NCBI RefSeq assembly: GCF_050003625.1
Contig: NC_134401.1
Location: 72,142,442 to 72,206,441 of the forward strand
Source: Haematobia irritans
Lineage: Eukaryota > Arthropoda > Insecta > Diptera > Muscidae
DNA: 64,000 nucleotides
Reading direction: 5' to 3'
Shown: one piece after another, positions 52,999-64,000 of the stretch
Layout: each line of letters starts with the position of its first letter
Numbering within the stretch: position 1 is the first letter of the stretch
Program-made: the position numbers and the translations under genes
Notes under the pieces: model-generated
Databases searched by the model: none
The model's input: only the letters and a program-made list of their open reading frames with translations
What the model was told of the DNA's origin: nothing

Positions 52999-55742
52999 CA
53001 TTAGCGTAGCTAGACAATTTTTCTAGGGGGGGCTATAGCCCCCCTAGCTAAAAATTTATAGACTGAACTTATAGGTTCAATTAATGATCTATTTCATAAA
53101 ATTGAATAAAAAATTAGACATCAAAATAACTCGACAATTAATTTATAATTACAAATAATTACAAATCATTCAAATTTTGCCACAAAACTGCTAAATCCAT
53201 TATAGAAAAATCGATAATTTTGGAAATTATTCGAGGAAAAACGTTTCAAACAAGCGTCAGAATGCATTAAAAATCATACAAAAAATATAAAAATTATTTA
53301 TTTGGGAAAATATCACAAAACACTGAATTAGGATCTCACCTTAAGAAGTGATGCAAATTCATTGCAATGGCTGTTGAAACGGTGGACATTAGTCCTATGA
53401 CAAGCTCATATTACATTCATTGCTTCTCCGCCAATTTTGAACCACTTCTAGACCCAAAAAGAACATTTTCACTACTTTTTTGGCGACGCTTTTTCGCAGC
53501 ATTATTAAGATATTAATTTATGAAAGAATAGTTTTAATATCAATTACTATTTTTATACCCACCACCATAGAATGGTGACGGGGGTATAATAAGTTTGTCA
53601 TTCCGTTTGTAACACATCGAAATATCGATTTCCGACTATATAAAGTATATATATTCTTGATCAGGGAGAAATTCTAAGACGATATAACGATGTCCGTCTG
53701 TCCGTCTGTCTGTCTGTCTGTCTGTCTGTTGTAATCACGCTACAGTCTTCAATAATGAAGCAATCGTGCTGAAATTTTGCACAAGCTCGTCTTTTGTCTG
53801 CAGGCAGGTCAAGTTCGAAGATGGGCTATATCGGTCCAGGTTTTGATATAGTCCCCATATAAACCGACCTCCCGATTTGGGGTCTTGGGCTTATAGAAAT
53901 CGTAGTTTTTATCCAATTTGCCTGAAATTTGAAATCTGGAGGTATTTTATGACCATAAAGAGGTGTGCCAAAAATGGTGAGTATCGGTCCACGTTTTGGT
54001 ATAGCCCCCATATAGACCGATCTCCCGATTTTACTTCTTGGGCTTATAGAAACCGCAGTTTTTATTCAATTTACCTGAAATTGGAAATCTAGAGGTATTG
54101 TAAGACCACAAATACGTGTGCCAAAAATTGTGAGTATCGGTCCATATTTTGGTATAGCCCCCATATAGACCGATCTCCCGATTTTACTTCTTGGGCTTAT
54201 AGAAAACGCAGTTTTTATTCAATTTACCTGAAATTGGAAATCTAGAGGTATTGTAAGACCACAAATACGTGTGCCAAAAATTGTGAGTATCGGTCCATAT
54301 TTTGGTATAGCCCTCATATAGACCGATCTCCCGATTTTACTTCTTGGGCTTATAGAAACCGCAGTTTTTATTCAATTTATCTGAAATTGGAAATCTAGAG
54401 GTATTGTAGGACCACAAATATGTGTGCCAAAAATTGTGAGTATCGGTCCATATTTTGGTATAGCCCCCATATAGACCGATCTCCCGATTTTACTTCTTGG
54501 GCTTATAGAAATCGCAGTTTTTATTAAATTTACCTGAAATTGGAAATATAGAGGTATTGTAGGACCACAAATACGTGTGCCAAAAATTGTGAGTATCGGT
54601 CCATATTTTGGTATAGCCCCCATATAGACCGATCTCCCGATTTGGGGTCTTGGGCTTATAGAAACCGTAGTTTTTATCCAATTTGTCTGAAATTGGAAAT
54701 CTAGAGGTATTTGAGGACCATAAAGAGGTGTGCCGAAAATGGTGAGTATCGGTCCATATTTTGGTATAGCCCCCATATAGATCGATTTCCCAATTTTACT
54801 TCTTGGGATTCTAGAATCCGAAGTTTTTATCCTATTTGCCTGAAATTGGAAATCTAGAGGTATTTTCGGGTCACAAAGAGGTGTGCCGAAAACGGTGAGT
54901 ATCGGTCCATATTTTAGTATAGCCCCCATAAGAACGATCTCCCGATTAAACTCCTTGGGTTTCTAGAAACCGTAGGTTTTATCTGTTTGCCTGAAATTGT
55001 AAATATTCTGGTATTTTAGGCTCACAAAAAACGTGTATCGGATTAAGTTTTTATCGATCCATTTGGTAATGCCTCCATATAGACCGACTTCACTTCTTGA
55101 GGGTGTAGAAGGCGCACTGATCATGAAAATTGCTTGAAACTCAATGTAAAATTTCCAGATTTTACTTTTACAGATTTAAGATTTCAAATCAAGACATTAT
55201 TTTATAATTTTCTTGTACACTTACAAGAGATGTTAATAACTCAAAAAAAAAATGGTTCTTATAAATCCAGAATCTGACATAGTCCTCATAGGTGAAATCT
55301 TTAAATTTATCTTCGGGAAGTGTCCTCAAGTCCTCAAGCCCTCCTGAAATTTCAAAGGAAACCCTAATATTTGGTTCATGGTGGTGGGTATTTAAGATTC
55401 GGCCCGGCCGAACTTAGTGCTGTATATACTTGTTTTAATTAAATTGACTAACCTCAATCATAAGTTCAACCACAGCTTTATTTCATAAATATCTGACTTC
55501 AAACATTGCCATCGACAACTGCTACCACAACCCAAGTAATTCGATTGTTCATGAAAGTCTTTAGCGGAACTTTGTGCGATTGTATATACTTGTTTAATTT
55601 TTATAAAAATTAAAAAAAACTATTGACATTTATTGAAAAATGGAAAATCATAAAAAGAGTTTCAAATTCTGGGGGGGCTAAAATTTTTCTGGGGGGGTCT
55701 AAGCCCCCTCCCCAGAGGCCTTCCTACGCTTATGCCTACAGG
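52991..55742. mobile_element. hAT-type element in Pao copy B (with 8-bp duplications)
   Basis: The element proper is 52999-55734, with CCTACAGG at 52991-52998 and 55735-55742. It is the same element at the same base as in copy A, so the two Pao copies share ancestry after this insertion. It lacks the 45551-type insertion but has its own at 53571. Confidence 0.88.
53571..55436 (+). mobile_element. DINE-1/mini-me-like element in hAT copy B
   Basis: It begins TTTTATACCCACCACCATAG, has the core GTAACACATCGAAATATCG and a GTCY tract (53694-53727), then about seven ~160-bp tandem units (53820-54960) and a terminal hairpin TTCGGCCCGGCCGAA (55398-55412) before CTGTATATACTTGTTTT. In copy A the empty site reads ACTATTTTTTTAATTAAATT. 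It is nearly identical to the inverted copy at 59511-61390. Confidence 0.8.
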
Positions 55743-56786
55743 GTCAAATAGCCTAGCTATAGCCGATAAAACCTCTCTCTTCGTAAACCGAGATTTTTGC
55801 TCAATCGGTTTCATCTCAAAATAAAACAAGTCTAACTGCGCATTCCACCTAATGCCCAACGGTTTCGAACTACTGGCCTCAACAAATTCCAGTAATTTGG
55901 CGTCAACCAAATGGTCAGCCGGAAGCGATTCCAAAATGGCTAGCTCATTAGAAGTCCACTTCCTCAGTTCGAACTTTGCCGATGATAATACCCTAATCAA
56001 TTGATCCCTAGATTCAACAGCAGTATCCACGTCATGGTACCCTGTCAAAACATCATCCATGTACATGCACCTTCGTAGAATATGTGCCGCGTGGGGATAT
56101 TCATCTTCGGAGCCATCGGCCAATTGCAATAACGTCCGTATGGCTAAATAGGGAGCACAATTCACTCCAAATGTCACGGTCTGCAGCTCATAGTCTTGTA
56201 CATCTTTTTGTGGGGAGTCCCTAAAGACAATTCGCTGCAGAGAAGTATGGGCCGAATTTACCCTAATTTGGCGGTACATCTGTGTGATGTCGCAATTAAA
56301 AACATATTTGAAAAATCTCCACCTCAAAATCAAATGAACCAATTCCAATTGTAATGTGGGTCCCACATAAAGAATGTCGTTCAGACTTTTACCATTTGAG
56401 GTCTTATGCGAAGCATTAAAGACAACTCGAAGTTTGGACGTCAATTTGTCCGGATTGATTACCGGGTGGTGTGGCAAATAACACACAGTTTGATCTGCAG
56501 GAGAAGTCGACGACACTGGTCTCATATGTTGCAAGTCCAAATATTCTTTAATCACCCCGTCATACATTAATTTTGTTTCAGGCTTTCGTAAAAGCGAAGC
56601 CTCACCACGAATAAACTGCTTCAAACAACTTGTCCGCGAATGTCCAAGCAAGACTTGTCCCTTTAATTCGGGTTTTATCGGAAGAGTCACTACGTATCTT
56701 CCATCGGAATCCCTATATGTGGTATTCTTAAAATTTTCCTCACAAAATTTATCTGCGGGAGAACAAATTGCCCGTCTTGGTAAGTC
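55743..56786 (-). pseudogene. pol: Pao reverse transcriptase, copy B
   Basis: Matches copy A, with SKLRVVFNASHKTS (copy A has Pro), NCDITQMYRQI, FGVNCAPYLAIRTL and YMDD (56063-56051). The open frame runs from just after the TAG at about 56787 and ends in hAT-derived codons at 55662. All visible RT motifs are intact. Confidence 0.9.
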
Positions 56787-57059
56787 CTATAATTCCCAAA
56801 AGCGAAGAAGAGTCTTGTCAAGACCATCTTCCTCCATAAATTCTACAGTCGTTGAAAAAACTGTCACACTGGAAGTGGGAATTGAACCAGTAATGAGCCA
56901 ACCGAAGACTGTCTGTTGAGCAATCAACGAACCTAAAATACCGGAGCGAACCCCCTGTAATATAATTCTGGGATACACGTCTGCCCCCAACAATAAATCA
57001 ACCGGACGGCTATCGAACAGATTAGGATCAGCTAAACGTAAATTAGGCAAACGTGACAT
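56787..57059 (-). pseudogene. pol: Pao protease C-terminal part, copy B
   Basis: The segment LADPNLFDSRPVDLLLGADVYP and TVFGWLITGSI belongs to the DUF1758/A17-type protease region that precedes Pao RT. It is in phase with RT but ends in one TAG. Upstream it is out of frame with the active-site part. Confidence 0.8.
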
Positions 57060-58836
57060 ATAATTCCCACTTGGAAAGACGGTAAATTCCCAGAAATCTT
57101 AGGCAGGACCAACGCAGTCGCCTCTACCAAGACCGATTCATCTATTGGTGACCCTATACTCAGAGGGCAAATACCGCGAGAAGTTATCGAAACCGATTGA
57201 TTCACGCCTGATATTGAAGACACCGCACTCGTTGTCGAAATTCTAAGCAACTTGTGCATATTTTCGGTAATAAAGGAGGCTTCTGATGCTGGGTCAATAA
57301 GAGCCCGAGCTGGGTACGTCATACCCTGATGAACGATGTTCACCATAGCCGTCCCTAATAGTACCGACCTGTTCTGGGAAACATGAAACACTTGCCTGGC
57401 CGAAGTACCAGACACGATTCCAGACGAAGTGGAAGGCTGCGGGTCAATCAAACCGCTAGAATCCGTAGGACGAGCGGCCGAAACCGTCGAAGACGTAGTC
57501 GCCACATTCGTAGAATGGGAAGAATCGCGATGAAGCAAAGTATGATGCCTTCCTTGACACTTCTCACAACTGCGAGATGTAGCACAGTTGTTAACGTCAT
57601 GTCTACGAGATAGACAATTGAAACAACAGCGGTACTGTTTCACAGCAGTCAACCGATCATTCAGAGAAAGATTCCTAAATCTCGGACAAACACGAAGATG
57701 ATGGCTTTGTCGTGGACAAAGAACACACATCTTATCGACGGAATCTCTAGAAGAATGAGAAGTGTATTGCGAATTACGCGACCTAGATGGCGAAGATTTT
57801 GGAGCTGCATTCGTAAAATGCGTTCGCAGGTTCCTGCCATCAGTTTTCTTCGAAGCATCGATACCCTTCAAATCGCGGAGACACGTGAGTGTCTGAATCC
57901 TTTCCGTAAGAAAACGATCCATGTCCACCCAAGACGACAACGCAGACTTATCACTTATACCCTGTTCCCACAAAGTAACACTACTCTTCGGTAGACGTTG
58001 CACACACAAATATATCAAAATCGGATCCCAATCGTTCGTAGGAACGTTATTCACAGCCATCGCTGAAATACATGCATTTATACCACGCTGCAAGTTCTTC
58101 AACCCAGAACTTGTCTCGGTGTCTAAGACCGGAAGGTCAAAAAGAAGCTTCAACTGATTGCTGACTAAAATTCTCAAGTTGTCATAAGTTTCCTTTAACG
58201 TCCTCCAAGCTAACTCGAAACTCCTATCAGTGAGAGGAAATCTTCTTACAACTTCACGGGCGTCGCCACTAGTCTTTTTGAGCAAATGACACAAGCGCTC
58301 AATATCACTCAGACGGGAATTTTTTACATAAACAGCAGTAAACAAATCCCTAAATGTTGGCCAAGACTGAAAGTCACCATCGAAAACCTCAATATCGCAT
58401 GGTGGTAAAGCCAAACTATGGACCGCACCATGGTCAACACCTAACAAAAGAGAATTTCCCGATACATCCACATTACCAGAACGAGCAGAAATATCCGCCA
58501 CATCGGCCTGCTGTATAGGAGTTGACGCCCTAGAACGGCTTTCAGACCGTCTATTTTCCTTTCGATAGAGGAAACAATACGAATATAGGCATCATAAGTT
58601 GCCTCATACTTGCCGTCAGCAGATTCTACCTTTCCCTTATCTGAATCCTCCTGAAGATCGTCTAAACACTCCTCATACCTCTCTTTCACTTTCTCCCAGA
58701 GTGATTTCGCCTCTTCGACCTGAGCCCTTAGAGAATAAACATCTAAATTCTCCTCCTTCAAAGAGCTAACCCGTGTCCCAAACTTCACAACCGCATCAGC
58801 GGCTCTAATGAATCGCGCGAATGTATTAACTGGCAT
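57032..58836 (-). pseudogene. gag: Pao gag and protease active-site region, copy B
   Basis: Gag begins at 58836 (MPVNTFARFIRAADAVV), with a coiled-coil-like charged stretch (VEEAKSLWEKVKERYEECL). After a frame change near 58560 comes the DUF1759-type capsid segment (FDGDFQSWPTFRDLF, LLKKTSGDAREVVRRF). The zinc knuckles are CVLCPRQSHHLRVC, CCFNCLSRRHDVNNC and CEKCQGRHHTLLH. The protease active-site motif is RALIDPASEASFI. The frameshift separates the first ~90 codons from the 489-codon remainder. Confidence 0.85.
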
Positions 58837-58850
58837 ATTGAAAATAATTT

Positions 58851-59510
58851 AGCGTCACAAAAATTCACAAAAACTCGTAAAGTATGTGAACACGCACTTA
58901 TCGACAGCGAAAACTGGCCGAAAATCAATAAATTTGCACAAAATGCCCAAAAATGCAAAAACAAAAATTTACAAAATTTTTCTTTCAGTGTATCAAATTC
59001 TCACACTGCACCAAAATTACCACAAAATTTCTTGAAGTGTAAACAATTGTTCGTAAAACAACCACTTCAAAACTTAAAATCAAAAATTTCAAACAATTTG
59101 TAAACTACTGGACTATTTTTCTCTCAGTGTAGAAACAATTAATTTTCGTTCAGTGTACCGAATCACAAAATATTTTCCCCTTGTACAAAAAATAGGCAAA
59201 TTATTCAAGTTGAATTCAAAAAATCTCAAAATTCTACTAAAATTTTCAAACTATTTCTCTCAGTGTAAGAATGAATTTACGAAAATTACGCTCAGTGTAC
59301 CGAAGAATACTGACCGCCGCCAATTTGTATCAAAACTTCACACACGAAAACTAAATAATCAAAAAAATTCAACAACTTATAAGAAATTATAAAAAATGTC
59401 TGTAAGACCACATGTAGGGTGCACGGACTGCAAAATACACCTCTACACTTCCACGACAGATAATCTCCCCAAAAAAATTAAAAATCACAAATAATAAAAA
59501 ATATAGAAAT
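58851..59510 (-). promoter_or_regulatory. Pao 5' untranslated or LTR region, with repeated CAGTGTA
   Basis: No gene is present. CAGTGTA occurs five times (58986, 59125, 59151, 59261, 59293), often as CTCAGTGTA. Its place just upstream of gag fits a leader or LTR end. No LTR boundary or primer-binding site could be fixed. Confidence 0.4.
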
Positions 59511-61390
59511 AACAAGTATATACAGCACTAAGTTCGGCCGGGCCGAATCTTAAATACCCACCACCATGAACCAAATATTAGGGTTTCCTTTGAAATTTCA
59601 GGAGGGCTTGAGGACTTGAGGACACTTCCCGAAGATAAATTTAAAGATTTCACCTATGAGGACTATGTCAGATTCTGGATTTATAAGAACCATTTTTTTT
59701 TTGAGTTATTAACATCTCTTGTAAGTGTACAAGAAAATTATAAAATAATGTCTTGATTTGAAATCTTAAATCTGTAAAAGTAAAATCTGGAAATTTTACA
59801 TTGAGTTTCAAGCAATTTTCATGATCAGTGCGCCTTCTACACCCTCAAGAAGTGAAGTCGGTCTATATGGAGGCATTACCAAATGGATCGATAAAAACTT
59901 AATCCGATACACGTTTTTTGTGAGCCTAAAATACCAGAATATTTACAATTTCAGGCAAACAGATAAAACCTACGGTTTCTAGAAACCCAAGGAGTTTAAT
60001 CGGGAGATCGTTCTTATGGGGGCTATACTAAAATATGGACCGATACTCACCGTTTTCGGCACACCTCTTTGTGACCCGAAAATACCTCTAGATTTCCAAT
60101 TTCAGGCAAATAGGATAAAAACTTCGGATTCTAGAAGCCCAAGAAGTAAAATTGGGAAATCGATCTATATGGGGGCTATACCAAAATATGGACCGATACT
60201 CACCATTTTCGGCACACCTCTTTATGGTCCTAAAATACCTCTAGATTTCCAATTTCAGACAAATTGGATAAAAACTACGGTTTCTATAAGCCCAAGACCC
60301 CAAATCGGGAGATCGGTCTATATGGGGGCTATACCAAAATATGGACCGATACTCACAATTTTTGGCACACGTATTTGTGGTCCTACAATACCTCTATATT
60401 TCCAATTTCAGGTAAATTTAATAAAAACTGCGATTTCTATAAGCCCAAGAAGTAAAATCGGGAGATCGGTCTATATGGGGGCTATACCAAAATATGGACC
60501 GATACTCACAATTTTTGGCACACATATTTGTGGTCCTACAATACCTCTAGATTTCCAATTTCAGATAAATTGAATAAAAACTGCGGTTTCTATAAGCCCA
60601 AGAAGTAAAATCGGGAGATCGGTCTATATGAGGGCTATACCAAAATATGGACCGATACTCACAATTTTTGGCACACGTATTTGTGGTCTTACAATACCTC
60701 TAGATTTCCAATTTCAGGTAAATTGAATAAAAACTGCGTTTTCTATAAGCCCAAGAAGTAAAATCGGGAGATCGGTCTATATGGGGGCTATACCAAAATA
60801 TGGACCGATACTCACAATTTTTGGCACACGTATTTGTGGTCTTACAATAACTCTAGATTTCCAATTTCAGGTAAATTGAATAAAAACTGCGGTTTCTATA
60901 AGCCCAAGAAGTAAAATCGGGAGATCGGTCTATATGGGGGCTATACCAAAACGTGGACCGATACTCACCATTTTTGGCACACCTCTTTATGGTCATAAAA
61001 TACCTCCAGATTTCAAATTTCAGGCAAATTGGATAAAAACTACGATTTCTATAAGCCCAAGACCCCAAATCGGGAGGTCGGTTTATATGGGGACTATATC
61101 AAAACCTGGACCGATATAGCCCATCTTCGAACTTGACCTGCCTGCAGACAAAAGACGAGCTTGTGCAAAATTTCAGCACGATTGCTTCATTATTGAAGAC
61201 TGTAGCGTGATTACAACAGACAGACAGACAGACAGACGGACAGACGGACATCGTTATATCGTCTTAGAATTTCTCCCTGATCAAGAATATATATACTTTA
61301 TATAGTCGGAAATCGATATTTCGATGTGTTACAAACGGAATGACAAACTTATTATACCCCCGTCACCATTCTATGGTGGTGGGTATAAAA
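59511..61390 (-). mobile_element. DINE-1/mini-me-like element, inverted near-copy of 53571-55436
   Basis: The reverse complement follows 53571-55436 unit by unit, including the number of ~160-bp repeats and the GTCY tract (61218-61250), with only scattered single-base changes. The terminal hairpin is TTCGGCCGGGCCGAA (59533-59547). Confidence 0.85.
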
Positions 61391-62271
61391 ATATATATAC
61401 GATAAAATAAAAATTATACGATCGTACCGGACCGCCTGTAGGGTGCACAGTGACCAAAACGATAATTTTTACTAATGCGCGTAACGCTAATAGGTCATAC
61501 AACATGATAACCCAAAAAACTCAATTTCAAAAATTTTTATAATTTTCTTCAAAATATTTACGACTCGCGGCCCCGTGAGGGTTAACAAATAAACCAAAGA
61601 AACACAGCTCAAAAAAAATATGTATGTATATACGTGTGTGTATCACTGATCATACGTAGGTATGTAATTCAAACGTTGACTGCAGTGACGATTGATGTTT
61701 GTTTACAATAGTAATACGACCAACAGAACCATTGGAGTCTGCGTGTATTTTGTTATTGTTTTATTTACTTCAAGTTAAAGGCAACGTAATTGCAAATAAT
61801 GTTTTGAAGTAAATAAGCAATTGTCAACGTTTAAATTCACCACACAAACCAATATATACAATAGATTTTTTCACTTTTTATTTTGACTATTCTTTCACTT
61901 GAATATCTTTTAGCAAAACGAAATTAAACAAACGAAAGAAACGTACGTATGTATGTAGCAACGAATGTGTGTTTTTTGAAATGCAATTTGCCGTCGAAAC
62001 GAAATAATTGAATCAATGTTGTAAAACGACCGCGGTTTAAATTTAAAACACTCGCGATTTGCTCAATTATTTTAATAAAACACTGACATACGCACCTGTG
62101 TGTTGATAAATAATTATTTAAATAAATTTTCAATATAAATCCTTCACAAATATGGCTGCAAAGTGGCTGCTTTTTGTTGTTGCTTCACAATGATGATCAC
62201 TTTCCTTTGGAAAAGAAAAAGAAAACCCTTTATTAATTGCTGTAAGGAAGTATCCGGCTCGATTGGACCAA
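61391..62271. other. Non-coding segment U, left palindrome arm
   Basis: No gene, RNA or known repeat is recognisable. It includes GACTCGCGGCCCCGTGAGGG and a CCTGTAGGGTGCAC phrase, of which TGTAGGGTGCAC recurs at about 59413. Short open frames here are mirrored exactly in the other arm and look fortuitous. Confidence 0.5.
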
Positions 62272-63113
<842 letters not shown>

Positions 63114-64000
63114 TTGGTCCAATCGAGCCGGATACTTCCTTACAGCAATTAATAAAGGGTTTTCTTTTTCTTTTCCAAAGGAAAGTGATCATCATTGTGA
63201 AGCAACAACAAAAAGCAGCCACTTTGCAGCCATATTTGTGAAGGATTTATATTGAAAATTTATTTAAATAATTATTTATCAACACACAGGTGCGTATGTC
63301 AGTGTTTTATTAAAATAATTGAGCAAATCGCGAGTGTTTTAAATTTAAACCGCGGTCGTTTTACAACATTGATTCAATTATTTCGTTTCGACGGCAAATT
63401 GCATTTCAAAAAACACACATTCGTTGCTACATACATACGTACGTTTCTTTCGTTTGTTTAATTTCGTTTTGCTAAAAGATATTCAAGTGAAAGAATAGTC
63501 AAAATAAAAAGTGAAAAAATCTATTGTATATATTGGTTTGTGTGGTGAATTTAAACGTTGACAATTGCTTATTTACTTCAAAACATTATTTGCAATTACG
63601 TTGCCTTTAACTTGAAGTAAATAAAACAATAACAAAATACACGCAGACTCCAATGGTTCTGTTGGTCGTATTACTATTGTAAACAAACATCAATCGTCAC
63701 TGCAGTCAACGTTTGAATTACATACCTACGTATGATCAGTGATACACACACGTATATACATACATATTTTTTTTGAGCTGTGTTTCTTTGGTTTATTTGT
63801 TAACCCTCACGGGGCCGCGAGTCGTAAATATTTTGAAGAAAATTATAAAAATTTTTGAAATTGAGTTTTTTGGGTTATCATGTTGTATGACCTATTAGCG
63901 TTACGCGCATTAGTAAAAATTATCGTTTTGGTCACTGTGCACCCTACAGGCGGTCCGGTACGATCGTATAATTTTTATTTTATCGTATATATATTTTTAT
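63114..64000. other. Non-coding segment U, right palindrome arm
   Basis: Exact inverse of 61385-62271 as far as read. No gene is visible. Confidence 0.6.

Larger units (their letters stand above)
50205..58850 (-). mobile_element. BEL/Pao retrotransposon, copy B
   Basis: Read right to left: gag (58836-57032), protease (to 56787), RT (56786-55743), hAT (55734-52999), RNase H and integrase (52998-50760), start of the second gag-like ORF (50712-50205). It is almost identical to copy A and has the longest gag, and its integrase C-terminus is complete where copy A has the 320-base deletion. Confidence 0.88.

Overview
This window looks like a transposon-dense, non-genic piece of a higher dipteran genome, probably a calyptrate (muscoid) fly. 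The evidence is the AT-rich sequence, DINE-1/mini-me type Helentron-associated elements with GTCY microsatellites, BEL/Pao, Ty3/gypsy and RNase H-bearing non-LTR retrotransposons, a DD41D mariner, and TA tracts of up to 440 bp. I found no intact host gene, RNA gene or CRISPR array. Nearly every coding stretch belongs to a mobile element and carries at least one lesion.

Layout. 0.1-3.5 kb: a long-inverted-repeat element with two smaller TIR elements nested in it. 3.7-5.3 kb: four ~301-bp tandem repeats, one split by a TA-flanked MITE. 5.3-17.8 kb: a 5'-truncated Ty3/gypsy element (gag end, PR, RT, RNase H, integrase, 3' LTR). A non-LTR element is inserted in its integrase with an 11-bp target duplication. 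A later 3.6-kb tandem duplication across the gypsy/LINE junction created an in-frame chimeric ORF of 821 codons. 17.9-21.1 kb: degenerate tandem repeats split by a 2.4-kb TA-flanked element holding a ~600-bp hairpin and two tRNA-like relics. 21.2-24.8 kb: a hAT-type element with a perfect 8-bp target duplication. 24.9-36.7 kb: two direct copies of a ~2.3-kb block (each with a tRNA-headed SINE), separated by palindromic segments, TA tracts, a DD41D mariner, a Tc1 remnant and a 100-N gap.

36.7-64 kb: dominated by BEL/Pao sequence. Two nearly identical Pao copies lie in tandem on the minus strand, each interrupted at the same base by the same hAT-type element with the duplication CCTACAGG. A third partial copy is the mirror image of one of them, forming a palindrome of at least 8.4 kb centred in a TA tract near 41.5 kb. 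A second palindrome centred near 62.69 kb runs off the window end. An unclassified 559-bp repeat ('X') sits at the palindrome junctions and contains a potential three-way-junction fold.

How the parts relate: the SINE and the LINE share a 3' tail, so the LINE family is the likely source of SINE reverse transcription. The Pao copies carry, after integrase, a second divergent gag/protease-like reading frame. Nested insertions give a relative chronology: Pao, then hAT inside Pao, then copy duplication, then different DINE-1-like insertions in each hAT copy. Several mirror structures centre on TA tracts or a gap, so mis-assembly must be excluded before biological interpretation.
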